Shown here piece after piece: positions 27,681 to 36,865 of a stretch of 64,000 nt of DNA; position 1 is the first letter of the stretch, and the number at the start of each line of letters is the position of its first letter. The position numbers and the translations under genes were made by a program. This stretch comes from CAYRFF01 sp964436125 (GTDB lineage: Bacteria > Bacteroidota > Bacteroidia > Chitinophagales > Saprospiraceae), in the NCBI GenBank assembly GCA_964436125.1, contig CAYTBT010000003.1, positions 62,001-126,000 on the forward strand, written 5' to 3'. The notes below the pieces were generated by a model. It searched no databases. It was not told where the DNA came from and worked only from the letters and a program-made list of their open reading frames with translations.

Positions 27681-28696
27681 TATTTAAAGAAATAACTATA
27701 TCCGCGCAAGATGCCGACATTGGGCCGCATCTGCATCTTCAACCAATCTCCCCGTGAAGTATGCACCCAGAAGCGCGGTATATTGGAATCATTGGTAGGA
27801 TTGCCTTCTATACGATCAATAGCTTTAATATTCACTATGCTCTGTGTCGGCCACAAGCTTAAACTTATCGTGTCATTTTCCCCTTTTACCACAGTAAAGG
27901 TAGCAAATGGCTCTTTCTGCAATAAGGTATCAAGTCGTTCAAGATTGTTAAAATATGTCTCCCCAAATATTCTGTCATATTGCTCGTAATAGCTTTCGGA
28001 AAGCTTCTGATCCAGTTTAGTCGATGCTTTGGGGAAATCGTACAAGCGCTCCACAGTGAAACTACTACCATTTTTAGTCATCGTAAAGGACTCGCTTTTA
28101 AACTGGGGATAATTCACGATAATCTTATGAATCTTATTCTTTTTATTCAATATAAGGTCCAGAGATCGATATTCAGGTACGCTGAACTGAAATACTTTCC
28201 GCGGTGAACCTACAAAGTTTTTAATTTCACAGAGATAAACACGCCCATCTTCTTTCTTAAAATAAGAAGAGGTCTGATCGGTTGAATTGGGACCGATGAG
28301 AAATGCATTTACAATCTTATTGTTCTTATCTCTGAGCACAACTTTAATCGCACTTATTTTAAATGCCTCGATGAGATATGGGAGTTCGCCTTCTGTAGGA
28401 ATAGAACGTATCTGAATATTTCTTATTGAATTCAAGAGATTGCTTATTGACCAGTCTCGAGCGATATATTTCCCATTCAAGATCCAGTTTCCGTCCTTTC
28501 TGTCTATCTTAATGACATCGCCTTCCCGATTTGCGACCATGATATGATAGACATCGCCGGCATTCCTTATTGAAAAATCTCGCTCATCGTGAAGCTTAAA
28601 CTTCTCGTTCACCACTTCATCTTTATTCATGAGATAATAGGTAACACCTCCTATAGCGAGGACGAGTAGGATTAAAATTAAGGTATTTCGTTTCAT
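27680..28696 (-). CDS. DUF4340 domain membrane protein
   Basis: A 338-residue protein with a single N-terminal membrane helix (residues 4-22, LILILLVLAIGGVTYYLM), so most of it lies in the periplasm. The DUF4340 body repeats a beta-rich unit: MVANREGDVIKIDRKDGNWILNG and VVLRDKNNKIVNAFLIG. DUF4340 proteins are regularly encoded beside GldG-type ABC subunits, and here the start overlaps gldG by 4 bp. It is probably an accessory part of the Gld ABC complex. Confidence 0.88.
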   Translation of the reverse strand: MKRNTLILILLVLAIGGVTYYLMNKDEVVNEKFKLHDERDFSIRNAGDVYHIMVANREGDVIKIDRKDGNWILNGKYIARDWSISNLLNSIRNIQIRSIPTEGELPYLIEAFKISAIKVVLRDKNNKIVNAFLIGPNSTDQTSSYFKKEDGRVYLCEIKNFVGSPRKVFQFSVPEYRSLDLILNKKNKIHKIIVNYPQFKSESFTMTKNGSSFTVERLYDFPKASTKLDQKLSESYYEQYDRIFGETYFNNLERLDTLLQKEPFATFTVVKGENDTISLSLWPTQSIVNIKAIDRIEGNPTNDSNIPRFWVHTSRGDWLKMQMRPNVGILRGYSYFFK

Positions 28697-30393
28697 ATTT
28701 CTTTATTTACTGCATATTTTCGCTTACGCAAATACCGGTAAACGAGCCCAAATAAAAGCAAGACTACAAGAGGTAGCCCGATATTAAGTACTTGCCAGTA
28801 TGTTTCTTCCTTCTGTGCTTTAATCACATTCAATAAACGGATTTCAACATCGCGATTCCGCGCCTTGAAAATACCATTGGGATTAATCAGATACTCGACG
28901 GCGTTGAGGAGAAACTGTTTATTGGCATATAAGATTCCATTATATTTATTATAACCGGCTTCGCGATACTCCTTAGTAGCCGGATTAACTTCATTTTTGA
29001 TGATATCGCCGTCTGTGACAAGAAGCATCCGCGTCGGACTACTCTTGGGTTTAAACTGCATGTCTAGCTCCCTTAATCCTTCTGCCATTGACTTGGACAC
29101 GCGATTCTGATACAAGGATGGAAACTCTCCCTCTAGCAATAAAGCCGTGGGATACGGACCTTTATCAAAAAGTGCCGGATCCGGCTTATACCGCAACATT
29201 TCAAATGTCATAGCAAATGGCACTCTCTGCAACCTGCTGTATCTGGAACTGAACAAGAAGGGTGTTTTCTTCACATTATATTGTGTCTTCACGGTATCAA
29301 ATGTGCTCGGACACTTTAGATTTATCAGATTGAGTGATTTAGTGATTTCTGTTTTGCCGGAAGGCACTATAACAGGATGATAATACCAGTCAAAAAGCTT
29401 AATCTGTGGCTTATTCCCCTGCATACCGGTGGTAAGTGGTATCTGGGAGCAATTCAGATCGAGGATAACATCCTCATTTAAACGGAAACCATAGTTAAAA
29501 AACATATCCTCAAGATTGAGGTTGATTACCTGAGGATAGAAAGCTCCTTCCTGCTTCATGCTATCGAGTGTAATATTGAGTTTATCAACAAGCCAGATAA
29601 CTTTTCCCCCGTTCATGATGTATTGATCAATCATGAACTTCTTTTTCTCTGTAAATGCTTTTCTCGGCTTGGCTATGATGAGGACTGCTACTTTATCATC
29701 GATATAATAGGTAGAATCTAGATTAATCACACCGGTACGATAATATTTTTCCAGGCTATTCCTCACGGATTCGATCTGGTATTCTGACAATTCCCCTTGA
29801 CCTTGGGTAAACATCACTATGGGCTTTATAGCGAAGCTCGTATTCTGGAAGGCCTTGGCGAGTTTATATTCGAGAAGATTAACCGAGTTATTCAGCGCTT
29901 TTTCTTGTCCTATTCCACCGCCTTGTGCCTGAAGCAAGTTCACATAACTAGTTCTATCGGCAACATTGAACTCTGCATAAGGATACAGTAGTCGCTGTGT
30001 GCGTTCATCGTTTCTTACAATATTCACGGTTACAGGAAGTACATCCTTCTTGGACATAACCCTACGGAAGGCATTAATTTCTTTCTGCGTACCTTTACTG
30101 GGATCGACAAATTCATATTCAATCGCCGATGGGTTAATCGATGCCATCTGCGCCATCATCTCTTCAGTAGCTTGTTGCAATCGCTTGAAGCTCGCCGGCA
30201 TTTCTCCTTTTAAATAGATGCGGACATAAACATTCTTGTCGAGGTTACGCAAGACCTTCTTGGTAGGTTCCGTAAGTGTAAACCGTTTCTCTTCTGTCAT
30301 GTCGATCTTCCCAAACCAGTACGATGCTATTATATTCACCAGGAAAACAAGTACAAGAGCTAGTATTGCTTGTATGATATACTGTTTCTTCAT
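28693..30393 (-). CDS. gldG: Gliding-motility-associated ABC transporter substrate-binding protein GldG
   Basis: A 566-residue protein with one membrane helix at each end (about 7-27 and 538-556) and a large periplasmic domain between. The N-terminus (MTEEKRFTLTEPTKKVLRNL and VYVRIYLKGEMPASFKRL) is the conserved GldG / ABC-2 accessory start, and the middle contains the GldG/ABC_transp_aux domain (PIVMFTQGQGELSEYQIES, KVIWLVDKLN). It works with GldF (permease) and GldA (ATPase). It follows gldF after 4 bp and overlaps the DUF4340 gene by 4 bp. GldG also occurs in non-gliding Bacteroidota, so gliding itself is not proven. Confidence 0.93.
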   Translation of the reverse strand: MKKQYIIQAILALVLVFLVNIIASYWFGKIDMTEEKRFTLTEPTKKVLRNLDKNVYVRIYLKGEMPASFKRLQQATEEMMAQMASINPSAIEYEFVDPSKGTQKEINAFRRVMSKKDVLPVTVNIVRNDERTQRLLYPYAEFNVADRTSYVNLLQAQGGGIGQEKALNNSVNLLEYKLAKAFQNTSFAIKPIVMFTQGQGELSEYQIESVRNSLEKYYRTGVINLDSTYYIDDKVAVLIIAKPRKAFTEKKKFMIDQYIMNGGKVIWLVDKLNITLDSMKQEGAFYPQVINLNLEDMFFNYGFRLNEDVILDLNCSQIPLTTGMQGNKPQIKLFDWYYHPVIVPSGKTEITKSLNLINLKCPSTFDTVKTQYNVKKTPFLFSSRYSRLQRVPFAMTFEMLRYKPDPALFDKGPYPTALLLEGEFPSLYQNRVSKSMAEGLRELDMQFKPKSSPTRMLLVTDGDIIKNEVNPATKEYREAGYNKYNGILYANKQFLLNAVEYLINPNGIFKARNRDVEIRLLNVIKAQKEETYWQVLNIGLPLVVLLLFGLVYRYLRKRKYAVNKEI

Positions 30394-30397
30394 TCTA

Positions 30398-31129
30398 TTA
30401 CTGCTTTAAAATCCTAAGTGAGAGAATGTTCAAAAAGACAAAGAAGCCTGTAACCGATAAAAAATAAACCACATCACGTGAATCGATAAGCCCCTTGGAG
30501 ATGTTCTGATAGTGGAATTCTATTCCCATTTTCTGAATAAACATATCCCATGTGCCCAGGAAAATCGGTAATGTGCTCAGATAGTAAAATGCCAGGTAAA
30601 AAAAGAAACACAAGAAAGTAGCAAGCACAAAGGCAACAATCTGATTCCTCACCATGCTACTTGCAAATAATCCGATTGAAACAAATATCGCTGCGAGTAA
30701 AAACAATCCGATATAAGAACCTACGATTGCTCCTGAATCGAGATTTCCCTTAGGCATTCCGAGTTGATAGACAGAATAGTAATAAATTATCGTCGGCAAG
30801 AGCATCAAGAGGACCAATGTAAGATTGGCCAGAAATTTCCCCAGGACAATCTGTGTGTCGCTGATCGGCTTTGTCATCAGTATTTCTATCGTTCCGCTCC
30901 CTCTTTCCTCCGCATAAGAGCTCATCGTAATTGCCGGAATAATAAACAGTAGTAAAAAAGGCACCACGGCAAATAGTTGATTTAAACTTGCGTATCGATA
31001 GTTCAAGATGCTTGAATCAGGAAAAACCCACAGCATCAAGCCCAGTAGGGTTAAAAATATCCCTATGACAATGTAGCCTATTAAGGAGCTGAAATAATGC
31101 GATATTTCTTTGATGTAAATTCCTCTCAT
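30398..31129 (-). CDS. gldF: ABC transporter permease GldF
   Basis: A 243-residue ABC-2 type permease with six hydrophobic segments. The conserved cytoplasmic loop reads SSYAEERGSGTIEILMTKPISDTQIVLGKFLA (about residues 70-100), typical of GldF and related NosY-like permeases. Its start overlaps the end of gldA by 4 bp (ATGA), indicating coupled translation of ATPase and permease. Confidence 0.93.
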   Translation of the reverse strand: MRGIYIKEISHYFSSLIGYIVIGIFLTLLGLMLWVFPDSSILNYRYASLNQLFAVVPFLLLFIIPAITMSSYAEERGSGTIEILMTKPISDTQIVLGKFLANLTLVLLMLLPTIIYYYSVYQLGMPKGNLDSGAIVGSYIGLFLLAAIFVSIGLFASSMVRNQIVAFVLATFLCFFFYLAFYYLSTLPIFLGTWDMFIQKMGIEFHYQNISKGLIDSRDVVYFLSVTGFFVFLNILSLRILKQ

Positions 31130-32052
31130 TGTTCTCCCTTTCTCGATTTAGTTAAGGCCTGGAAGACGTCTTCGACATGCTGTTTCATCCGTTGCATTTC
31201 CAGGATACGCACATTGGTCCGTTTAACATGGTCATATAGTCTTGCTCTTATATCCTCTCTCCCGACAGCATGGATATGAAATCGATTATTAGGTTTAATA
31301 ATCACCTTATCTATAAATGAAATGCCATTAAAAAATGACTTATCCACCTGTTGATCAAGCTGTATATGGACAATCGTATGCGTTTTCCCGGTGCCCGGAT
31401 CAATCTCATCCAGCGGCGCATCGGCAACGATGTGTCCGTTGTTGATAATAATCACCCTTTCACAGAGCGCCTCAACTTCTTGCATAATATGGGAGGAAAA
31501 AAGGATAGTCTTATTCTTCCCTATTTCCCGTATCAAATCCCTGATTTCTACGAGTTGATTGGGGTCTAGTCCCGATGTAGGTTCATCGAGAATAAGCACC
31601 TGAGGATCGTGAATTAAGGCTTGGGCAAGTCCTAGTCGCTGCCTATAGCCTTTGGACAATGCTCGCACAATCTTGTGCTGCTCCTTTCTCAATCCGGTCA
31701 AGCCTATTACCCTATCGACTTTATCATTGACATTTTTTAAGTTGTGCAAGGATGCAATAAAGCGCAAGTATTCACGCACATACATAGCATCGTACTGTGG
31801 ATTATTCTCCGGCAGATAGCCGATATCTCTCCGTGTCTGAATCGGGTGCTCTGCGACATTTTTGCCATTAATAAAGGCTGCACCTGAAGTCGGTGAAATA
31901 TAGGATGTAATAATCTTCATCGTGGTTGTCTTCCCTGCACCATTGGGGCCCAGAAAACCCACAATTTCACCTGTCTGAAGCTTAAAGCTTACATCATCAA
32001 CCGCTTTCTGCGGTCCGTAAACCTTGCTTAATTCTTGTACTTCTACCGACAT
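31126..32052 (-). CDS. gldA: ABC transporter ATP-binding protein GldA
   Basis: A 308-residue ATPase with Walker A GPNGAGKT (35-42), Q-loop ENNPQYD, signature LSKGYRQRLGLAQAL and Walker B VLILDEPTSGLDPNQ. The extra C-terminal region of about 80 residues is shared by GldA-type drug/export ATPases. It is immediately upstream of gldF and gldG. In some gliding species gldA is unlinked from gldFG; here the three are contiguous. It lies 24 bp downstream of truB, within the same cluster. Confidence 0.93.
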   Translation of the reverse strand: MSVEVQELSKVYGPQKAVDDVSFKLQTGEIVGFLGPNGAGKTTTMKIITSYISPTSGAAFINGKNVAEHPIQTRRDIGYLPENNPQYDAMYVREYLRFIASLHNLKNVNDKVDRVIGLTGLRKEQHKIVRALSKGYRQRLGLAQALIHDPQVLILDEPTSGLDPNQLVEIRDLIREIGKNKTILFSSHIMQEVEALCERVIIINNGHIVADAPLDEIDPGTGKTHTIVHIQLDQQVDKSFFNGISFIDKVIIKPNNRFHIHAVGREDIRARLYDHVKRTNVRILEMQRMKQHVEDVFQALTKSRKGEQ

Positions 32053-32076
32053 AATATTTTCAATTCTTTCAGATTG

Positions 32077-32835
32077 CTATGTACTGACATAACGTTCATC
32101 GATTAATCCTACCAGTTCATTAACGCTCATTGCATCATTTATGTGTAAATCCCCGATAGAAATTCGCCTTAATTGTGTGAGATAAGCTCCACAACCCAGT
32201 AATTGTCCCATATCATGAGCGAGCGAGCGAATATACGTACCTGAACTACAATTCACCCTAAATTTTGCAATATTATCTGAAAAGGATAAAATTTCAAGAT
32301 TATGGATAGTTACCACACGCTTCTTCACTTTCAATGACTGCCCTTTCCGTGCATATTTATATAAGGGTTTCCCCTTGTGTTTTATTGCAGAGTACATCGG
32401 TGGTATCTGAACGATGTCACCGAGAAATTTTTTACTCACCGATCGAAGGCCTTCCAGGTCAATCTCAGACGGATCTCCGGAGCTTATTTTCTCCTGTTCA
32501 GCATCGTATGAAGCTGTTGTGTAACCGAGCTCCATTGCACCTTCATACACCTTATCCTGCCGCATAAAATTATCTTGTTCCTTGGTAGCTTTTCCCATTA
32601 ACAGAATCAATAATCCCGTTGCAAGTGGATCCAGAGTACCGGCATGTCCTACTTTAAAACGCTTCTTTTGATATGCTCGACTCAAGGAACCACGCACTTT
32701 CTTCACAACATCAAATGATGTCCAGCCAAGCTCTTTATCTATTAATGCTATTGCTCCTGTGCGGATATCCCATTCCTCCGGATAAAATTCATCGGTATGA
32801 TTGCTTGTTAATATCGGCGCTTTACTTTTATGCAT
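32077..32835 (-). CDS. truB: tRNA pseudouridine(55) synthase TruB
   Basis: A 252-residue TruB. The catalytic motif is KVGHAGTLDPLATGLL with Asp69 as nucleophile. Other family blocks are QIPPMYSAIKHKGKPLYKYAR and VNCSSGTYIRSLAHDMG. It makes pseudouridine 55 in the T loop of tRNAs. The extra 25 residues at the N-terminus before IALIDKELGWTS are not conserved. It lies between DUF3098 and gldA in a tight minus-strand cluster. Confidence 0.96.
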   Translation of the reverse strand: MHKSKAPILTSNHTDEFYPEEWDIRTGAIALIDKELGWTSFDVVKKVRGSLSRAYQKKRFKVGHAGTLDPLATGLLILLMGKATKEQDNFMRQDKVYEGAMELGYTTASYDAEQEKISSGDPSEIDLEGLRSVSKKFLGDIVQIPPMYSAIKHKGKPLYKYARKGQSLKVKKRVVTIHNLEILSFSDNIAKFRVNCSSGTYIRSLAHDMGQLLGCGAYLTQLRRISIGDLHINDAMSVNELVGLIDERYVST

Positions 32836-32988
32836 AGGTAGATGGAATACAATTGAGGTTTATAGGATTATCTACTGCTGAATTTTCTTTTCCATGTCAC
32901 ATGACTTGGCTTCCACAATATATTTTTGCTTCCGCAAATGCGAAACACGACATACTACATCTCAACCTAGTAACTTAGATTATACCAT
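32836..32988. other. Spacer between DUF3098 and truB
   Basis: A 153-bp gap inside an otherwise tight cluster. It carries the inverted repeat TTTGC-TTCC-GCAAA (32925-32938). In many Bacteroidota uppP (undecaprenyl-diphosphatase) sits at this position; no trace of it is readable here. Confidence 0.5.
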
Positions 32989-33261
32989 TCAGGACTTCTT
33001 AAAAATCGCATAGATTTCAATAATTAATCCCGCCAATATCACTATAGGTGCCAATGTAACCCGCCTGAAGCTATATATCTTATCCGCATTCCATACATCT
33101 GGTGAGTCCATGCTGCCGCCCATCATCAATAAAAGTCCTACCAATATACATAAGGCACCTATTGCAATCCAGATATAGTTCTGTTTATTCCACAAGAGTG
33201 GCTCCGTTGAAGAGGAATGCGCCCTCGATGAAGTTCTTCTGTTTTCTTTTCGCTTGGCCAT
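32989..33261 (-). CDS. DUF3098 family small membrane protein
   Basis: A 90-residue protein with a charged cytoplasmic head (MAKRKENRRTSSRAHSSS) and two membrane helices (about residues 29-48, WIAIGALCILVGLLLMMGG, and 68-87). The intervening PDVWNADKIYSFRRVTLAPIV is the conserved DUF3098 block, typically found next to ftsX in Bacteroidota. The role is unknown, but the linkage suggests cell-envelope or division work. Confidence 0.92.
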   Translation of the reverse strand: MAKRKENRRTSSRAHSSSTEPLLWNKQNYIWIAIGALCILVGLLLMMGGSMDSPDVWNADKIYSFRRVTLAPIVILAGLIIEIYAIFKKS

Positions 33262-33310
33262 ATTTTACACTTGAATTATTGAGAGCAAAATTAACAAAAA
33301 CTCCCAAAGC

Positions 33311-34162
33311 TTAAAAAATATCTTCCATCTGTATTTTAAGATAACGCTTTACCGTAAAATAAGTTACGATTAAATAGATCAATACTCCCGCAAGAACAAG
33401 TGCTGCCAGGATAATAAATGTCCGATCCGTAGTATAAAAAGCTTGAAATACCGGCAACCAATGCCCCAGGACATATAAGCTCCCATAGATACCTATAGTT
33501 GCTAGAAGACCGCTTAAAAACCCTTTTAAGAATGCATTCCATAAAAATGGTCGTAGGATAAAACCGCGCTTGGCACCGACGAGCTCCATTGTCTTTATAA
33601 CTTTCCGTTGTGCATTCAATGAGAGCTTTAAGGTGTTGTGAATGAGAACAAGAACACCTAAAATCAGTAGTACGCCCAGGATGAGAACAAGCCGTGATAA
33701 ACGGTTCATATTCTTCCGCATCGGTCCAAATATGTTCTTCCGGAAGGATACAGATTTGACGAAAGTCCGCTCCTCAAGCTTCTTCTCTAGCATTGAGAGG
33801 GAAGTGTCTGTGTAAAATTCTGCATTTAAACGGAATACAATCGCATCATTAAAGGGATTTTCCATCCCCTCCAGAAAAAAGTCTTCTCCAAATTCATTCT
33901 CCATCTCCGCTAGAGCTTCTTCTCGCGAAATAAATTCTACACTCCCCTGCTTCACTGCCTCCATCGTATCCAAGACAGCAATAAAGTCCTCTATCGTCGC
34001 TTCTTCTGTATCGTCATCTAACTCAATGAGCAAGTCCATCTTTTCCTTGATGATATCAATAAAATACTCTGATTGTAAGCTCACAATGGCATACAAGCCG
34101 GTAAAATACAACATCACCGAGACACTGATAATAGCAAGGATATTCTGAGGTCTAAACTTCAT
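33311..34162 (-). CDS. ftsX: Cell division protein FtsX
   Basis: A 283-residue FtsX-type permease: N-terminal cytoplasmic and first membrane segment (about 10-30), an extracytoplasmic loop of about 130 residues (EFISREEALAEMENEFGEDF), then three membrane helices with the conserved HNTLKLSLNAQRKVIKTMELVGAKRGFILRPF linker split across two blocks. With FtsE it regulates septal peptidoglycan hydrolysis; ftsE is not in the window. A promoter lies just upstream and DUF3098 follows after 49 bp, so this is probably the first gene of the cluster. Confidence 0.93.
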   Translation of the reverse strand: MKFRPQNILAIISVSVMLYFTGLYAIVSLQSEYFIDIIKEKMDLLIELDDDTEEATIEDFIAVLDTMEAVKQGSVEFISREEALAEMENEFGEDFFLEGMENPFNDAIVFRLNAEFYTDTSLSMLEKKLEERTFVKSVSFRKNIFGPMRKNMNRLSRLVLILGVLLILGVLVLIHNTLKLSLNAQRKVIKTMELVGAKRGFILRPFLWNAFLKGFLSGLLATIGIYGSLYVLGHWLPVFQAFYTTDRTFIILAALVLAGVLIYLIVTYFTVKRYLKIQMEDIF

Positions 34163-34179
34163 ATATATTAAACGAAGGA

Positions 34180-34210
34180 CAAATATATAAGTATTCTGCC
34201 TAGTTTGAAA
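34180..34210 (-). promoter_or_regulatory. Promoter of the ftsX-truB-gld cluster
   Basis: Minus-strand TATATTTG (34180-34187) matches TAnnTTTG, and TTTC (34207-34210) lies 19 bp upstream as a 3-of-4 -33 element. The leader to the ftsX ATG would be only about 10-15 nt. Confidence 0.6.
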
Positions 34211-34450
34211 TTTTTTCCTAGATTTAAACAGATGTACTCCCTCCGTAAAAAAGTAAAGCCTAGGTCCTATCTAATCGTCATCTCAAGTAAGAAGGGTAAG
34301 AAAAAAGAGCTCATACTAGCTTATCGCAGTTTAAGACTATGAAAAACAGGCTGGTATTCTAAAACTATAAAATCACCTTGGATAATCACGGATAATTCTT
34401 AACATTGCAGTAGATTTTCATCTACAATATCCGCTAGAAATCTGTATATT

Positions 34451-35020
34451 ATGAAAGCACTATATTTCTTCCTTTTCACTTTATCGTGTACAGCTATTGA
34501 GGCTCAGTTCCTGAACAATCCTTCCTTTGAAGGCGAGCCTATGGACGCTGTAACTCCTGCCGGATGGAATCCATGCAATGAAACTACAACTCCGGATATA
34601 TTCCCCGGCGTCTGGGGCGTCTATCTCGAACCATCACACGGCAAGACATACGTAGGATTAATAACAAGAAAGGATGGTTCTGTTGAAACTATCGGTCAAC
34701 GACTCCCGCAGACTTTAAAGGGCAATTCTTGTTATACCATTACCATGGACCTCGCCTATGCCAGGACTTATGCCGGCTATAATCATCCGTCCAAGTGTAA
34801 GATATGGTTAAGCAACCACCAATGCATCAAAGAAAAGCTCGTTGTAGAAACGCCTTTAATCACACACAATTACTGGAAAACTTATTCCTGGAAAATTTAT
34901 CTGCCGGAGGATTACAATTACATTATTATTGAAGCTTATTATCCCGATGGTGAACACTATACCGAAGGGAATATTCTTATTGACAACATCCGACCGATAA
35001 AGAAATGTGATGGTGCATAG
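34451..35020 (+). CDS. Secreted jelly-roll-like protein
   Basis: A 189-residue exported protein (signal peptide 1-18, ending IEAQF). It opens FLNNPSFEGEP, continues with TPAGWNPCN and VGLITRKDGSVETIGQRL, and ends GNILIDNIRP, the pattern of CBM/CenC-like galactose-binding jelly rolls often found in Bacteroidota surface proteins, where they are usually fused to OmpA or T9SS domains. Here the domain stands alone. Ligand binding is possible; no enzyme motif was seen. Confidence 0.75.
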   Translation: MKALYFFLFTLSCTAIEAQFLNNPSFEGEPMDAVTPAGWNPCNETTTPDIFPGVWGVYLEPSHGKTYVGLITRKDGSVETIGQRLPQTLKGNSCYTITMDLAYARTYAGYNHPSKCKIWLSNHQCIKEKLVVETPLITHNYWKTYSWKIYLPEDYNYIIIEAYYPDGEHYTEGNILIDNIRPIKKCDGA

Positions 35021-35116
35021 CCGATCAAGATTTTATTAAATCATGCAATCAACAGGCATATAATAGACATCAACAGGCTCGGTCGTCCTCCACTTCTTGA
35101 ATAAATAAGGTATTAA

Positions 35117-35141
35117 AAAAAGCTTAATCTAAACGCTTTTT
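35117..35141. terminator. Weak AT-rich stem-loop between the jelly-roll gene and nhaD
   Basis: AAAAAGC pairs with GCTTTTT around an 11-nt loop, with A-runs and T-runs outside that could terminate in either direction. If functional it would lie directly before a TTG codon at 35143, supporting the later nhaD start. Confidence 0.35.
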
Positions 35142-35205
35142 CTTGACTTTTCTTACCTTCGGCCTGTTTTTCAATCCAAATATTCCGATTCAAAAAATAG
35201 GTCTG

Positions 35206-36495
35206 ATGATAACAAGTGTAATAATAACCTTCATCATAGGGTACTTACTTATAGTATTTGAACATCCTTTGAAATTAAATAAAACCGTACCTGCTCTCCT
35301 TATGGCAGGAGCGTGCTGGGCAATAATATCCCTCGGACATCTCGATGTATACATAGGGGTGAATGAGCAAGGGACATTTGATTCAGTAATATTACACCAC
35401 TTGGGGAAGACTGCAGAAATTCTTGTTTTTCTTATAGGAGCAATGACAATAGTTGAAATAGTTGACCTGCACAATGGATTTGGATTAATTAAGAAGTGGG
35501 TAACGACCAAGGACAAGACAAAACTCTTATGGATAACAGCCTTTCTCGGCTTTTTTCTTTCCGCAGTCATTGACAACTTAACGGCTACGATAGTCCTTGT
35601 TAATATCCTACGTAAACTTATCCCTGAACGCGAGGAGCGTATATGGTATGCGTCAATTATTGTCATCGCTGCCAATGCCGGTGGTGCATGGACTCCCATA
35701 GGAGATGTCACAACCACAATGCTGTGGATCGGCGATAAAGTAACCACTATACATCTTATTGATAAATTATTCATTCCGTCGCTCGTGTGCATCCTTATCC
35801 CGGTTTCAATCGCAAGTTTTTTACCGATTATGAAAGGAGAAATTAAAAGTTCTACTACCGGTGATGACGCCAATCTCCTGAGCACAAGCCGTCTTATGTT
35901 TTTCCTCGGCATCACTGCAATAGTCCTTGTGCCGATTTTTAAGGTTTTCCTACACCTACCTCCATACCTTGGCATGATGCTATCGCTAGGCCTTGTGTGG
36001 ACAGTATCAGAGTACCTGCATCCGGAAGAAATATTTGAGGCCAGTGAATCTGAACATTTCTCTGCACACCACGCATTAAGTAGAATTGATATGGCATCTA
36101 TCCTCTTTTTCCTCGGTATTCTTATGGCTGTAGGAGCGCTAGAAGCTACCGGTGTTCTTCATCACTTTGCAGAATACCTTAGAGAAGTTATTCCGGCAGA
36201 GGAAATTGTTATAATGTTACTCGGTTTTATGTCAGCAATTATCGATAATGTCCCACTTGTCGCAGCTACAATGGGGATATACACCGTACCTACCGACCAT
36301 GAGATATGGCACCTTATAGCATTTGCCTGTGGTACGGGTGGAAGTATGCTCATTATCGGATCTGCCGCAGGCGTCGCTGCTATGGGGCTAGAAAAAATAG
36401 ACTTTATCTGGTACTTAAAAAAAATCTCCTGGCTTGCGGCACTCGGCTTTCTCGGTGGCTATATCTTGCTATGGGCTGTAGAGGTCGGTTTTTAA
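35206..36495 (+). CDS. nhaD: Na+/H+ antiporter NhaD
   Basis: A 429-residue protein with about 12 hydrophobic segments. The ATG at 35206 is preferred over an in-frame TTG at 35143. NhaD/IT-superfamily signatures include YLLIVFEHPLKLNKTVPALLMAG near the start (two consecutive blocks), FFLSAVIDNLTATIVLVNILRK, ANAGGAWTPIGDVTTTMLW, MSAIIDNVPLVAATMG and the closing GTGGSMLIIGSAAGVAAMG. The paired SAVIDN/SAIIDN helices carry Asp residues thought to take part in ion exchange. It exports Na+ in exchange for H+ at the inner membrane. It is monocistronic. Confidence 0.95.
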   Translation: MITSVIITFIIGYLLIVFEHPLKLNKTVPALLMAGACWAIISLGHLDVYIGVNEQGTFDSVILHHLGKTAEILVFLIGAMTIVEIVDLHNGFGLIKKWVTTKDKTKLLWITAFLGFFLSAVIDNLTATIVLVNILRKLIPEREERIWYASIIVIAANAGGAWTPIGDVTTTMLWIGDKVTTIHLIDKLFIPSLVCILIPVSIASFLPIMKGEIKSSTTGDDANLLSTSRLMFFLGITAIVLVPIFKVFLHLPPYLGMMLSLGLVWTVSEYLHPEEIFEASESEHFSAHHALSRIDMASILFFLGILMAVGALEATGVLHHFAEYLREVIPAEEIVIMLLGFMSAIIDNVPLVAATMGIYTVPTDHEIWHLIAFACGTGGSMLIIGSAAGVAAMGLEKIDFIWYLKKISWLAALGFLGGYILLWAVEVGF

Positions 36496-36666
36496 TCTAC
36501 TTTTAAGCTATATTTTCTTGTGATCTACTTTCTTTTGTCCATCGGAACGGAGAAGTGTGACTTGTTTTATAATTTACTCCGTCCTTGACGCAAGGTGTCC
36601 ATAAGATTTACTATTGTTGCTTTATATACCGCAATGCTTCCATTTGATATGGGTCCTGAAGATTAA

Positions 36667-36840
36667 CTGTCACGCCAGGCCTTACAGCAATGGCTTTACA
36701 ATGAAGAAAAAGTCGCACTTGTAGATATAAGTGGAAAAGGTCTATTCAAGGCTGCTGAAATCCTTATTCTGAAAAGAATCAAAAAAATTGTTGATACTTG
36801 CCTGGCACGGCCCACATGTATCCATCATTCACATGAATAA
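36667..36840 (+). pseudogene. Possible remnant of a rhodanese-like domain gene
   Basis: Within the 370-bp gap after nhaD, a 57-codon frame without its own start reads LSRQALQQWLYNEEKVALVDISGKG, split here as one block that resembles the first strand and helix of rhodanese domains, then degenerates. The same frame upstream reads MLPFDMGPED before an in-frame TAA at 36664. The active-site Cys loop is absent. It is taken as a decayed fragment, at low confidence. Confidence 0.3.
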
Positions 36841-36865
36841 TGTAACCTGGCCAATATAATTGCGT

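Noticed and set aside
35143..35205. TTG start giving a longer NhaD
   Set aside because: It would begin directly after a possible terminator stem-loop; the ATG at 35206 starts right before the conserved first membrane helix.
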